From positions 1-24,760 of the forward strand of contig JAADIN010000123.1 of assembly GCA_013151315.1 (NCBI GenBank): a stretch of DNA of 24,760 nucleotides. The letters are read 5' to 3'. Made by a program: the position numbers and the translations under genes. The notes beneath the pieces are model-generated. The model saw nothing but the letters and a program-made list of their open reading frames with translations. It was not told where the DNA came from and searched no databases. Shown here piece after piece: positions 16,279 to 24,114 of this stretch; position 1 is the stretch's first letter; every line of letters starts with the position of its first letter. The DNA is from Planctomycetota bacterium (GTDB lineage: Bacteria > Planctomycetota > Planctomycetia > Pirellulales > Lacipirellulaceae).

Positions 16279-16312
16279 GAAGCGATTCGTTAGCGCCGTC
16301 GGCCACGACGAA

Positions 16313-16885
16313 CTACTGCCCGAGCACCTCAGGGATTTTCAGCTTCGCACCGATCGGCAACAGATGCGGATTGGAAAGCTGATCCCGATTGAGGTCAAAA
16401 ATTTCCATCGCTCGACCAGCATCGCCCAAATAACGCTCGGCAAGTTTTTCGAGCGTGTCGGTATTGCGAACAATATGCAATATCTCCTGGCGTCTCTCCG
16501 CGTCGCTTTCCCTTTCGGCGGTTGCGTAGGCGGGGCGAGAAGTCGGCTTCTCACGATTGGCAGGCCGAGGCCGCTCTTTCTCGGTCAGTGGCATCGGTTG
16601 ATTCGCCAGGGCCGGGTGATTGGCAAGATCAAAGCCTGGCTCGCGCGTCGGAGTGATAAACGAGTCACCCATGCTGGCCATCTTAGCCGTCGTATGCCGC
16701 TTGATGGGCTCGGGCAGCGAGGGCACCGCAACCAACGTGTCATACGCAGGCGGCTCAGCGGGACGAACTGAGGGTCCCGTCTTACGAAAAGGCCATGCCA
16801 AGCCCAGGCCCATGGCAAGCACCAATCCCACAATCAGAAGTTTTCTAGCGCGGCTCACACAATCAGCTTCGGACCGCACAGCCAT
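16313..16885 (-). CDS. LysM-domain protein with N-terminal membrane anchor
   Basis: The 190-residue product has a short basic N-terminus and a membrane segment at about 16-32. A Pro-, Ala- and Glu-rich linker follows (about 36-130), then one C-terminal LysM domain from ILHIVRNTDTLEKLAERYLG to GAKLKIP (about 134-186). LysM domains bind N-acetylglucosamine polymers such as peptidoglycan. In planctomycetes this suggests a wall-associated or envelope role, which is inference. It converges on the hydrolase-fold gene (34 bp between stops) and stands apart from the secDF cluster. The ATG at 16885 lacks a clear ribosome binding site. Confidence 0.85.
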   Translation of the reverse strand: MAVRSEADCVSRARKLLIVGLVLAMGLGLAWPFRKTGPSVRPAEPPAYDTLVAVPSLPEPIKRHTTAKMASMGDSFITPTREPGFDLANHPALANQPMPLTEKERPRPANREKPTSRPAYATAERESDAERRQEILHIVRNTDTLEKLAERYLGDAGRAMEIFDLNRDQLSNPHLLPIGAKLKIPEVLGQ

Positions 16886-17016
16886 CTCGGTTGAGCCGCT
16901 TCCCGCGAGGACAACGCTTGTGGTTTCGCAGCAGGAAGATCAAGCCGGTCGCGCAAACCCTACCGACAACACCGCCTGAGAACATTGGCAGAAGATATCG
17001 ATTGTTGGGGAAAATT

Positions 17017-17115
17017 AGCCACGGATGAAACACGGATTGAACACCGAGAAATTAAAAATAGGGCGCATAATTCTTTACTTTTAATCGGTGTTTCATCCGT
17101 GTTCAATCCGTGGCT
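17017..17115. repeat. Imperfect palindrome of CCACGGAT-type repeats
   Basis: Left arm 17017-17047 and right arm 17085-17115 pair at 27 of 31 positions. Both carry AGCCACGGAT at the outer end and ACACGGAT inside. The element lies 60 bp downstream of the secDF stop and may end or protect that transcript. The rest of the gap from 16886 to 17174 shows nothing else. Confidence 0.75.
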
Positions 17116-17174
17116 GAAATACTACCTGCAATTTCTCGTCGCACTCGTCGTGGTTCAACTTCGTGTTGCCCCCG

Positions 17175-20100
17175 CTAGGCAGCCTGAGTGCCCGGCTTCG
17201 GCTTGGCCGCCTCGGATCGTTGGCTCATCCAAAGCAGGGCTGGCGAAGCGATAAAGATCGAGCTGTAGGTACCGACAATCACGCCAATCACGAGCGAAAA
17301 TGCGAAGCCATGAATTCCGTCGCCGCCGAGCACATAAAGCAAGATGACCGACAGCAAGGTGGTCAACGAAGTAAGCATCGTACGCGAGAGCGTTTGGTTG
17401 ACGCTATTGTTGATAATCTCGCTGCTAAACTTTGGGCTCTTGCCTTTCACTTCGCGGATTCGGTCGAAGACCACGATCGTGTCATTGAGCGAATAACCAA
17501 TGATCGTCAAGAACGCGGCAACAATCGGCAGACTGATTTGGAATTTTTCGATCATCAGTGCGTCGGCCAAGCCGGGAATACTGCTGACGACATACGCACT
17601 CAGGGCAATCATCCCCAAAGTGATCAACACATCATGGATTAACGCCACGACGGCTGCCAAACCGTAGACGACATTCTGAAATCGAAACCAAATGTAGGCG
17701 ACAATTCCTACGAGCGAAATAAGGATCGCGGCAATGGCTTTGGTCTTCATGTCGCCGGCGACGCGTCCGCCTATTTTATTCGCAAGCGGGAAGAGCGGCT
17801 GATCGTTGGCCGTCGATTTCAACTGCTCAAATACCTGCTGAGCCTCGGCCTCGGGCAACGCAAGCTTGACCTGCCAGTGGGCAAATCGTCGAGCACTTCC
17901 CGGTTGGTAATCCGGATTAAAAACCTCGAGCGCGGTGCCGCTATGCCCGGTCGCATCCAGAGCATCTTGCACCAATTGCTTGACCGACTCGTAGCCAATG
18001 CCTGAATCGCCTTCGAGGCCCGCTCCCAGGCTGAAATTAAGTCCTGCTTCAGTACCTGCGGCAAAGGGATCTAGCACTTTTGCAGGAGCAGCTTCAGTTT
18101 CTTCAGGCTCGGTTTCCTCGGGCTCCGGCGAGGCTTCCTCTTCATCGCTCGGCGGAGCTTCTTCGGCAACTTCTCCGTCCGTCCCCCCGTCTGTTTCTTC
18201 TTGGCTCTCCTCTTCGTCAGATTCTTCTTGGCCCGATTCTTCCTGGAAGTTGACCAGCATCGCCCGGGTTCGTTTCCTTGGAATCAAACGACTCGGAACC
18301 AAACTGGCCGTTTCACTCGCCAAGGAGCGGACGTTTTCAAGTTCGATATTGTAAGTTTTCAAACGATCGCCAAAAGTGTCGTGCAGGAGTTTCTGCACCG
18401 CGACCACATCTTGCTCGGTACAACTGACCGTGTACCGGCTCTGGGTATCGCCCACCTCAACCAGCGAAAGGTTCTTCTCGGCCAATTCTGTCGCGTCGAG
18501 CATCGCTTTCACTTCAGAAAAAGGCATTTTCTGGTCGTCGTTGAGAACCATGGTCACCGAGCTGCCGCCAGTGAAGTCAATGTTCAGCAGATCGGTCCCT
18601 CGATTCCAAACCGCCGAGAGCCCCAGCGAAATGATCGCCAGAGAAGCAACCGCACACAGGGCCCGTTTTCCTAGGAAATTAAAACTCGTTTTGCCGATAA
18701 CCTGCCGCATGGAAAGGGCCTTGAGCCAACGAGTCTTCTCTGCGACATCGAAAACAATTCGCGACAGAAAGATGGCCGTGTACATACTCATCACAATACC
18801 AATGATGAGCGTCACTCCAAAACCTTTCACGTTGTCAGGGGCAATTTTGTAAATAACAACGGCCGTAATGAGCGTCGTCACATTGGCATCGACAATCGTT
18901 TGCGTGGCTCGGGCAAAACCGTTGCGAATGGCCATCCGCAATGCGGCCCCGCGGTTGAGCTCCTCGCGGATTCGCTCGAAGATCAGCACGTTAGCATCGA
19001 CCGACATACCGATCGTTAGCACCAAACCGGCCAAGCCGGGCAGAGTAAAGGCGGCCTTGAAGAGCACCATGAAACCCAGAATCAACACCAGATTGGCCGC
19101 CAGCGCGAGGCAAGCAACGATGCCGGCAAACCGGTAGTAAAATGACATGAACACCATCACGGCGATCAAAGAGTAGAGAATCGCCCTGCTGCCCATCTGG
19201 ACGGTCTCGGCACCCAGCGTGGGACTGATTTGTTCGCGACTGATGGGGTCCTTGTTAAGTGTCGCGGGCAGGCTACCTGCGTTGAGAATGCCGACGACAA
19301 ACTCGACCTCTTCCTTGCCCATCGAGCCGGTAATTCGTCCTTGCGAAGTAATTTTGCTCTGAATCGACGGGGCCGAAAGAAGCCTCTTATCGAGAACGAT
19401 TCCCAGATTGTAAGTTTGCCCCGAACTGTTGGGTACGTGACTGCCCGTAAGCTGGCCAAAGAAATGCGCACCAAGTTGATCGAACGTAAAATTGACCTGC
19501 GGGCGGCCCTGCTCGTCAAAACTTGCCGACGATCTCTTGAGGTACTCGCCGGTCACGTCTTTCCCATCATTGGTGAGCACTAATGCCTGAGGCACTTTGC
19601 CGGCCATTCGTTTGACGAAGCCATTCTCTTCCTCGACGGGGCCAAACTCTTCAAACTTATATTCCATCCATTCGGCCACTTTTTGGTCGCCAATACGAAC
19701 CTCTTTTTCACCGGGAGGCAACGACTTCGCGAGATCAATAATCTCGCGATGCGCGTTGAATACCGGGTTGGCCGTGATACGAAATTCCAACGAGCCGGCC
19801 GTATAGATGCGGCGCTCGATAAACTCGAGTTCTTGTTGGCTCGCCTTGGGAATGATGATCTCAATCTGGCCAAGTCCGTATTCTCGGATCGTCACTTCCT
19901 TGGTACCGCTCGGATCGACTCGTTCGCTCAAAGCTCCGATCAATTGCTGAACGAGCTGACGTTGGGCCGAGGCCGATTGGTCGCGGCCTTCTGCCGCAGC
20001 ATCCCCCTCGTCTACTTGGGCTGAAGTGTCTTGCAGTTCGTAGATGAGCGTGATCCCACCGCTAAGATCGGGGCCATACTTGATTTCGCCCAAAGAGACT

Positions 20101-20495
20101 ACGACCGCAGCAGCGGCGAGAGTGCCGATCGCTAGCGAGATTTTCCAGCCATGGTCGGGCATTTTCAGCGATTTTGCCATACGACCGCCGAGAAACATCG
20201 GCACGACCAGCAGGGCAATCACGATCGCCAGCATGGTGAATCCGGGAAGTGCCGACTCCATGGCCCCAGCGGCCTCAGGCTCTACCGTGTCAGCGGCGGC
20301 TTCTGCCGCCGGCGCCATCACGGTTTCGCTATCAGCAACCTCCGTTTCTTGAGACACAGCTTCCTGTGCCACGGCAAATCCTGCCGTTGTCACGCCAAGG
20401 AGAATTGTTAGTGCGAAAACCGCCAGTTGGAGCCAAGCCATCGTGGCCCTAACCACACCTCGCCTACTTATACTGTGTCTGATCATACTCGTCAT
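17175..20495 (-). CDS. secDF: Fused protein translocase subunit SecDF
   Basis: SecD and SecF use the proton gradient to pull proteins through SecYEG. From the ATG at 20495 the product is 1106 residues with both halves joined. SecD part: a GPDLSGG block at 141-147, then GMSVDANVLIFERIREEL at 496-513 with the conserved Asp500. SecF part: NIDFTGG at 638-644, then SLNDTIVVFDRIRE at 1002-1015 with Asp1005. Two features are unusual. The N-terminus has a signal-like segment (about 20-44), an Ala/Glu linker and then two membrane segments before the SecD loop. The SecF extracytoplasmic loop contains a very acidic stretch at about 751-801. Longer starts up to 20648 would add 51 basic residues that overlap a repeat and are unlikely. 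yajC and tgt precede it. Confidence 0.96.
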   Translation of the reverse strand: MTSMIRHSISRRGVVRATMAWLQLAVFALTILLGVTTAGFAVAQEAVSQETEVADSETVMAPAAEAAADTVEPEAAGAMESALPGFTMLAIVIALLVVPMFLGGRMAKSLKMPDHGWKISLAIGTLAAAAVVVSLGEIKYGPDLSGGITLIYELQDTSAQVDEGDAAAEGRDQSASAQRQLVQQLIGALSERVDPSGTKEVTIREYGLGQIEIIIPKASQQELEFIERRIYTAGSLEFRITANPVFNAHREIIDLAKSLPPGEKEVRIGDQKVAEWMEYKFEEFGPVEEENGFVKRMAGKVPQALVLTNDGKDVTGEYLKRSSASFDEQGRPQVNFTFDQLGAHFFGQLTGSHVPNSSGQTYNLGIVLDKRLLSAPSIQSKITSQGRITGSMGKEEVEFVVGILNAGSLPATLNKDPISREQISPTLGAETVQMGSRAILYSLIAVMVFMSFYYRFAGIVACLALAANLVLILGFMVLFKAAFTLPGLAGLVLTIGMSVDANVLIFERIREELNRGAALRMAIRNGFARATQTIVDANVTTLITAVVIYKIAPDNVKGFGVTLIIGIVMSMYTAIFLSRIVFDVAEKTRWLKALSMRQVIGKTSFNFLGKRALCAVASLAIISLGLSAVWNRGTDLLNIDFTGGSSVTMVLNDDQKMPFSEVKAMLDATELAEKNLSLVEVGDTQSRYTVSCTEQDVVAVQKLLHDTFGDRLKTYNIELENVRSLASETASLVPSRLIPRKRTRAMLVNFQEESGQEESDEEESQEETDGGTDGEVAEEAPPSDEEEASPEPEETEPEETEAAPAKVLDPFAAGTEAGLNFSLGAGLEGDSGIGYESVKQLVQDALDATGHSGTALEVFNPDYQPGSARRFAHWQVKLALPEAEAQQVFEQLKSTANDQPLFPLANKIGGRVAGDMKTKAIAAILISLVGIVAYIWFRFQNVVYGLAAVVALIHDVLITLGMIALSAYVVSSIPGLADALMIEKFQISLPIVAAFLTIIGYSLNDTIVVFDRIREVKGKSPKFSSEIINNSVNQTLSRTMLTSLTTLLSVILLYVLGGDGIHGFAFSLVIGVIVGTYSSIFIASPALLWMSQRSEAAKPKPGTQAA

Positions 20496-20543
20496 TGCTA
20501 AAAAACCTGTTCGTAGGTTGGGAGGCGAATGGTTATGTTTTTT

Positions 20544-20618
20544 GAAACGCGGAGACGCGGAGGTCACAGAGAGCATGCCGAATGGATTTTCTCCGTATTC
20601 TCTGCGCTTCTGCGTTCC
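20544..20618. repeat. Imperfect palindrome of CGCGGAGACGCGGAG-type repeat
   Basis: The left part 20544-20572 (containing AACGCGGAGACGCGGAGG) pairs imperfectly with 20590-20618 (ending CTGCGCTTCTGCGTT). It sits between the yajC stop and the secDF start, in the leader of secDF. Similar sequences are scattered in many bacterial genomes (memory, not searched). Confidence 0.65.
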
Positions 20619-20631
20619 TGTACTTTTTTGC

Positions 20632-20973
20632 TTAGGTCTTCTTGTCATCGTCGGTTACCAAACGCGCGATGGCCGAGGAGCCGATGCGGATTTTGGTTCC
20701 CGTCGATTCATCAATGCGAACGATCACTTCGTCGCGGTCGCGTTGGACGTTCGTCACGACGCCATGAATCCCGCCGATGGTGACGATGCGATCTTTTTCC
20801 TTGAGGCCATCGATCATCGAGCGAAACGACTGCTCTTTGTTTTTCTGCGGCCGCAGGATCATGAAGTAGAACAGCACCATGATGATCGCCATGGGCACCA
20901 TCATGCCGCCAAACGGGGAGAGGGTCTCTCCTTCTTGTGCCAGCAGGAGCAGGCCTTCGTGGTTTGCGATCAC
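20632..20973 (-). CDS. yajC: Preprotein translocase subunit YajC
   Basis: The 113-residue protein has one membrane segment (about 24-41, VPMAIIMVLFYFMILRPQ) followed by the typical YajC cytoplasmic part. Its signature is RPQKNKEQSFRSMIDGLKEKDRIVT and GGIHGVV, given here in two pieces. YajC associates with SecDF at the translocon. It lies between tgt and secDF on the same strand, the common order. The start is GTG at 20973 without a clear ribosome binding site. The region before the membrane segment is short and ends in LLLLAQEG, typical of the family, so the start is probably right. Confidence 0.93.
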   Translation of the reverse strand: MIANHEGLLLLAQEGETLSPFGGMMVPMAIIMVLFYFMILRPQKNKEQSFRSMIDGLKEKDRIVTIGGIHGVVTNVQRDRDEVIVRIDESTGTKIRIGSSAIARLVTDDDKKT

Positions 20974-21067
20974 TCAATTTACCGTTCGATGGGGACGCCG
21001 TGGCAGACTCAAACGAGACATCATAAATCGAAGCGTCATAAGGGACAAGGGCGAGACGCGCGTCGTC

Positions 21068-22207
21068 TCAACCAGCCCCCCAGCCGCGGAATTTCTCCTC
21101 GCGGAATTCTCGAAACCGGTCTTCGACGATTGCCTCGCGGGCCCCGGCCATCAGACGTTGGTAATACGTCAGATTATGGATCGAGGCGAGCACCGGGCCC
21201 AGCATTTCCTTCGCCTGGAACAGATGCCGGAGGTAACCACGGCTATGTTGGCAAGCAGGGCAAGGACAGTTTTCCTCCAAAGGGCGGTTCTCGAGCTCGT
21301 GGACCGCGTTGCGGAGCCGCAGAGGGCCCTGGTCGGTGTAGACGAGGGCATTCCGGCCATTGCGGGTCGGTATGACGCAGTCAAACATGTCGATTCCCCG
21401 AGCAATCGACTCCAAGAGATCCTCAGGCCGGCCGACTCCCATCAAATAGCGAGGACGATCGGCAGGCAGCTCGGGCACCGTGGCTTCCAGAATCCGGACC
21501 ATATCGGCCAGTTCCTCGCCGACACTGAGCCCTCCGACCGCGTAGCCGGCAAAATCCATCGCGACCAAAGCCTTCGCACATTGCTGGCGTAGCCGCTCGT
21601 CGAGCCCACCCTGAACGATGGCCAGCAGCATTTGATCGTCGCGCGACGCAGCCTTCTGGCATCGCTCGGCCCAGCGGACGCTTCGCCAAGTGGCTTCGGC
21701 CACCACTTCAGGCGAGTTAGGCAGGCCCACGACGTGGTCGAGCACCATGGCCAAATCGCTGCCCAGTGCTTCTTGGATGGCAATTGACCGCTCGGGCGAG
21801 AGCTCCAGAGGCGAGCCATCAAGGTGCGAGCGAAACGTGACGCCTTGCTCGTTGATTTTCGTGCGCTGGGCCAAGCTAAAAACCTGAAACCCACCGCTAT
21901 CGGTAAGCATCGGCCCCGACCAGCCCATGAATTTGTGAAGTCCGCCCAACGCGGCAACCGTCTCCTCGCCAGGGCGCAATGCCAAGTGGTAGGTGTTCGA
22001 GAGCACCATCTGGGCACCGGTCTGCCGCAGTCGCCCCACGTCGACCCCTTTGACTGTTCCCAGGGTGCCAACAGGCATAAAGGCCGGCATTTCTACCGGC
22101 CCATGCGGGGTGTGCAGGGTCGAGCGACGTGCCGCAGAACCCGCATCGCAGTGGTGCAGTTCAAACCGAAACAGACGAGACTTCCTTCCGCATTCCGAAA
22201 TCCGCAT
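21068..22207 (-). CDS. tgt: Queuine tRNA-ribosyltransferase (tRNA-guanine transglycosylase)
   Basis: Tgt exchanges G34 for a queuine precursor in tRNAs with GUN anticodons. The 379-residue product has catalytic Asp103 in LTDSGGFQVFSL, Asp276 in DMFDCVIPTRNGRNA and the YAVGGLSVGE block at 222-231. Zinc ligands are Cys314, Cys316, Cys319 and His344. The ATG at 22207 lies inside a short direct repeat (22187-22212), and residues 1-9 look repeat-derived. Homologues usually begin near the FRFEL block. An in-frame CTG (codon 12) with GGAAGGAAG just upstream is a possible alternative start. It is followed by yajC (94-bp gap) and preceded by the TPR-alphaCTD gene (12-bp gap). Confidence 0.97.
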   Translation of the reverse strand: MRISECGRKSRLFRFELHHCDAGSAARRSTLHTPHGPVEMPAFMPVGTLGTVKGVDVGRLRQTGAQMVLSNTYHLALRPGEETVAALGGLHKFMGWSGPMLTDSGGFQVFSLAQRTKINEQGVTFRSHLDGSPLELSPERSIAIQEALGSDLAMVLDHVVGLPNSPEVVAEATWRSVRWAERCQKAASRDDQMLLAIVQGGLDERLRQQCAKALVAMDFAGYAVGGLSVGEELADMVRILEATVPELPADRPRYLMGVGRPEDLLESIARGIDMFDCVIPTRNGRNALVYTDQGPLRLRNAVHELENRPLEENCPCPACQHSRGYLRHLFQAKEMLGPVLASIHNLTYYQRLMAGAREAIVEDRFREFREEKFRGWGAG

Positions 22208-22212
22208 TCCGA
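22187..22212. repeat. Short tandem repeat at the tgt start
   Basis: TCCGCATTCCGA occurs at 22187-22198 and 22201-22212 with a 14-bp period. The ATG assigned to tgt is in the second copy. The unit resembles simple intergenic repeats of planctomycetes. Confidence 0.6.
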
Positions 22213-22219
22213 CTTCAAA

Positions 22220-23548
22220 TCAGTCGCCACGCAACTTGAGATTGGCTTCGACGAGTTTTTCGCGAATTTCGATCAGACTCGTGACGCCAAAGTTTTTGCA
22301 TTCTAGTAAATCGTCGCCCGTGCAGCGAAGCAGTTCGCCGATCGTCGACAATCCGAGACGGACCATACACTTGCGTGCCCGAACCGAGAGATTCAAGTCA
22401 GAGATTGGTCGGTCGAGCAGTGCTCGCTCGTCGTCGCTCATCGTCGAGGTATCGTAGGTCGGCTCTTCTTCACGCCACTTCGAGGCAAACTGGCCCAACT
22501 CCAAGCCCTTGGGAGCAAGCATTTCGCGGATTTCCACGAGCGAAGTCTCGCCAAAGTTCTTACTCGCAAGCAGATCGTGCTCGGTTGTTCGGGTCAGATC
22601 GCCGAGCGTCATGATGCCCATCTTCTCCAGGCAATTGCGGCTGCGAACCGACAATTCAAAGTCGGTGACCGGAACACTGAGCATCTGGGTGAGTCGCTCA
22701 TCGCGTCGTCGGGCTTCCTCGTCGTAGTACATGTCACGCGAAGCATCGGCATCCTTGAAGAACAGCCGGGCACGCGGATGGTCGGGATAAACTTCCAGGA
22801 TACGTTGGTAGAACTGCTTCGAACGCTCAAAATGTTCCATGTCTTCGTACAGCAGGCCCAAGTTGAGTAAGGTTCCCACATGGGCGGGAAACTGCGTCGC
22901 GGCCCGTTCGTAAAGCTGACGTGCGTACTCGTCATTGCCATGCCGGTCGTTTTCCAGCGCCAATCCAAACAGGGCCCCCGCATGGCTGCCATCGGCCTCG
23001 ACCGCTCGCTCGAGCAAAGCCACCACTTCCGACGAATTTCCGCCCAGGGCCGAAACGACCGCAGAACGTTGATACAAATATTCCGACGTTTGTTCGACGG
23101 CACCCGAGAGGCTGTCTAAAACGGTCAAGGCGGCTTGGGCATCGCCGAGGTAGCGTTTTGCTTCGGCCTGGGCCAGCGCCACCTCGTCGCGCGGATAGCC
23201 GGCTTTCTCCGACGATTCGTAGGCAACGAGTGCATCGGGGTAATTGTCGAGGGCCAACTGGGCCTTGCCCAAGTAGAAATGCGTCAGCGCGCCGCCATCG
23301 GCGCTCGTAAGCGTCTGTACGGCATCGGAGTAGCGTCCTAGCAGGTACTGACAAACTCCCAGCCGGGCCGACGCGGCAGGCGTGCGGCCTTCCTGCTGCT
23401 CCATTTCTCCAACGGCATCTCGAAGGGAGCGGAAATTATTGTAGTCCTCGGAAATCGCGCCCACAATTTGGCGGATTTCGTTGGGACCAAAAGTACTGTT
23501 GGAAACAACAATTTGTCTCAGGTCGACTTCCTCAACTAGCGACATCAT
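22220..23548 (-). CDS. TPR protein with two C-terminal RNA polymerase alpha-CTD-like domains
   Basis: The 442-residue product has tetratricopeptide-like repeats through about residues 55-260 (ARLGVCQYLLGRYSDAVQTL; TLLNLGLLYEDMEHFERSK). A charged linker follows, then two copies of the alpha-subunit C-terminal domain at about 292-352 and 380-440. In E. coli alpha, R265, N268, C269, G296 and S299 touch UP-element DNA. Copy 1 keeps R302, N305, C306, G333 and S336. Copy 2 keeps R390, C394, G421 and S424 but has Lys393 for Asn. K298 is Thr in both. It has no assembly domain of RpoA, so it is not the polymerase subunit. A role in DNA or transcription-complex binding is inferred. AGGAG at 23557-23561 (minus) supports the start. 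It is first in the tgt-yajC-secDF cluster, with 12 bp to tgt. Confidence 0.88.
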   Translation of the reverse strand: MMSLVEEVDLRQIVVSNSTFGPNEIRQIVGAISEDYNNFRSLRDAVGEMEQQEGRTPAASARLGVCQYLLGRYSDAVQTLTSADGGALTHFYLGKAQLALDNYPDALVAYESSEKAGYPRDEVALAQAEAKRYLGDAQAALTVLDSLSGAVEQTSEYLYQRSAVVSALGGNSSEVVALLERAVEADGSHAGALFGLALENDRHGNDEYARQLYERAATQFPAHVGTLLNLGLLYEDMEHFERSKQFYQRILEVYPDHPRARLFFKDADASRDMYYDEEARRRDERLTQMLSVPVTDFELSVRSRNCLEKMGIMTLGDLTRTTEHDLLASKNFGETSLVEIREMLAPKGLELGQFASKWREEEPTYDTSTMSDDERALLDRPISDLNLSVRARKCMVRLGLSTIGELLRCTGDDLLECKNFGVTSLIEIREKLVEANLKLRGD

Positions 23549-23626
23549 CTGACTACTCCTACTGTGAATTTAAGACCCGTTCTAGATCGTCCCCAAGGTA
23601 GCCCCTGGCTGGCAACTCTTAGAAAG

Positions 23627-23700
23627 AGCCAGCGGCGAGAATCGAACTCGCAACCTCCGCATTACGAATGCGGCGCTCTGCCAATTGAAGCTACGCTGGC
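23627..23700 (-). tRNA. tRNA-Thr (anticodon CGT)
   Basis: Read on the minus strand, a 74-nt cloverleaf forms. The acceptor GCCAGCG pairs with CGCTGGC. The D stem is GCTT/GAGC. The anticodon stem CCGCA/TGCGG holds the loop TTCGTAA, giving anticodon CGT for ACG codons. The T arm is GCGAG-TTCGATT-CTCGC. The discriminator base is T and CCA is not encoded. Confidence 0.93.
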
Positions 23701-23723
23701 TAGCCCTTTCCATCAAACCCCGA

Positions 23724-23752
23724 AATGTACCTGTTTTCGGCAAGGTTCACAA
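23724..23752 (-). promoter_or_regulatory. Possible promoter of the tRNA gene
   Basis: On the minus strand TTGTGA (23752-23747) and TACATT (23729-23724) are separated by exactly 17 bp, 4 of 6 matches each to the sigma70-type consensus. They end 23 bp before the tRNA. Confidence 0.35.
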
Positions 23753-24030
23753 TGCCCAGACCGCGATCGCCAGCCGTGCATACACGCAGCACCGCGAAAG
23801 TGTCGTTATCAAAACGGCCCCCTCCATTGGCTATTTGTCCCACTTCCCTGGGAGATTTCTTTTGCACCGGTGTTTTATGACAAAAGAACGAAACGGGCTT
23901 CTCGGTTTAGGGGTTCGCTCTGGCATGGCCGTGTTTTTGCTTGTTTGGTGGCGTCGGTTCCGCCAAGCACACTTCTTCCTCGCCCGCTGATTCGTCAAAC
24001 TGCTGTTTTCCCAACCCAGGAGACGAATCA
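23753..24030. other. Gene-poor stretch between tRNA and IS66-type relic
   Basis: No frame here has a convincing product. A plus-strand reading from 23877 (MTKERNGLLGLG) is short and has no ribosome binding site. AGGAG at about 24018 belongs to the relic reading frame that starts at 24031. The stretch may be flanking debris of an old insertion. Confidence 0.4.
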
Positions 24031-24102
24031 ATGGCAAACAAACAGCGGGATTTAGCGAAAGAAACACGGTGGCGTGATATTTTGAAGCGGCACGTAGCTC
24101 GG
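24031..24102 (+). pseudogene. Truncated start of an IS66-type accessory/transposase gene
   Basis: An ATG with a good upstream AGGAG begins MANKQRDLAKETRWRDILKR. This resembles the first residues of the small TnpA-like proteins of IS66-type elements, which continue with a helix-turn-helix (SGLSVRAFC-like) region. Here the resemblance stops after about 21-24 codons and the frame runs on into sequence antisense to the oxidoreductase gene. It is therefore a remnant. The call is from memory of the family and the fragment is short. Confidence 0.45.
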
Positions 24103-24114
24103 CGGCTATTCTTC

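Noticed and set aside
22220..23548. The gene as the RNA polymerase alpha subunit itself
   Set aside because: The alpha N-terminal assembly domain is missing and TPR repeats take its place.
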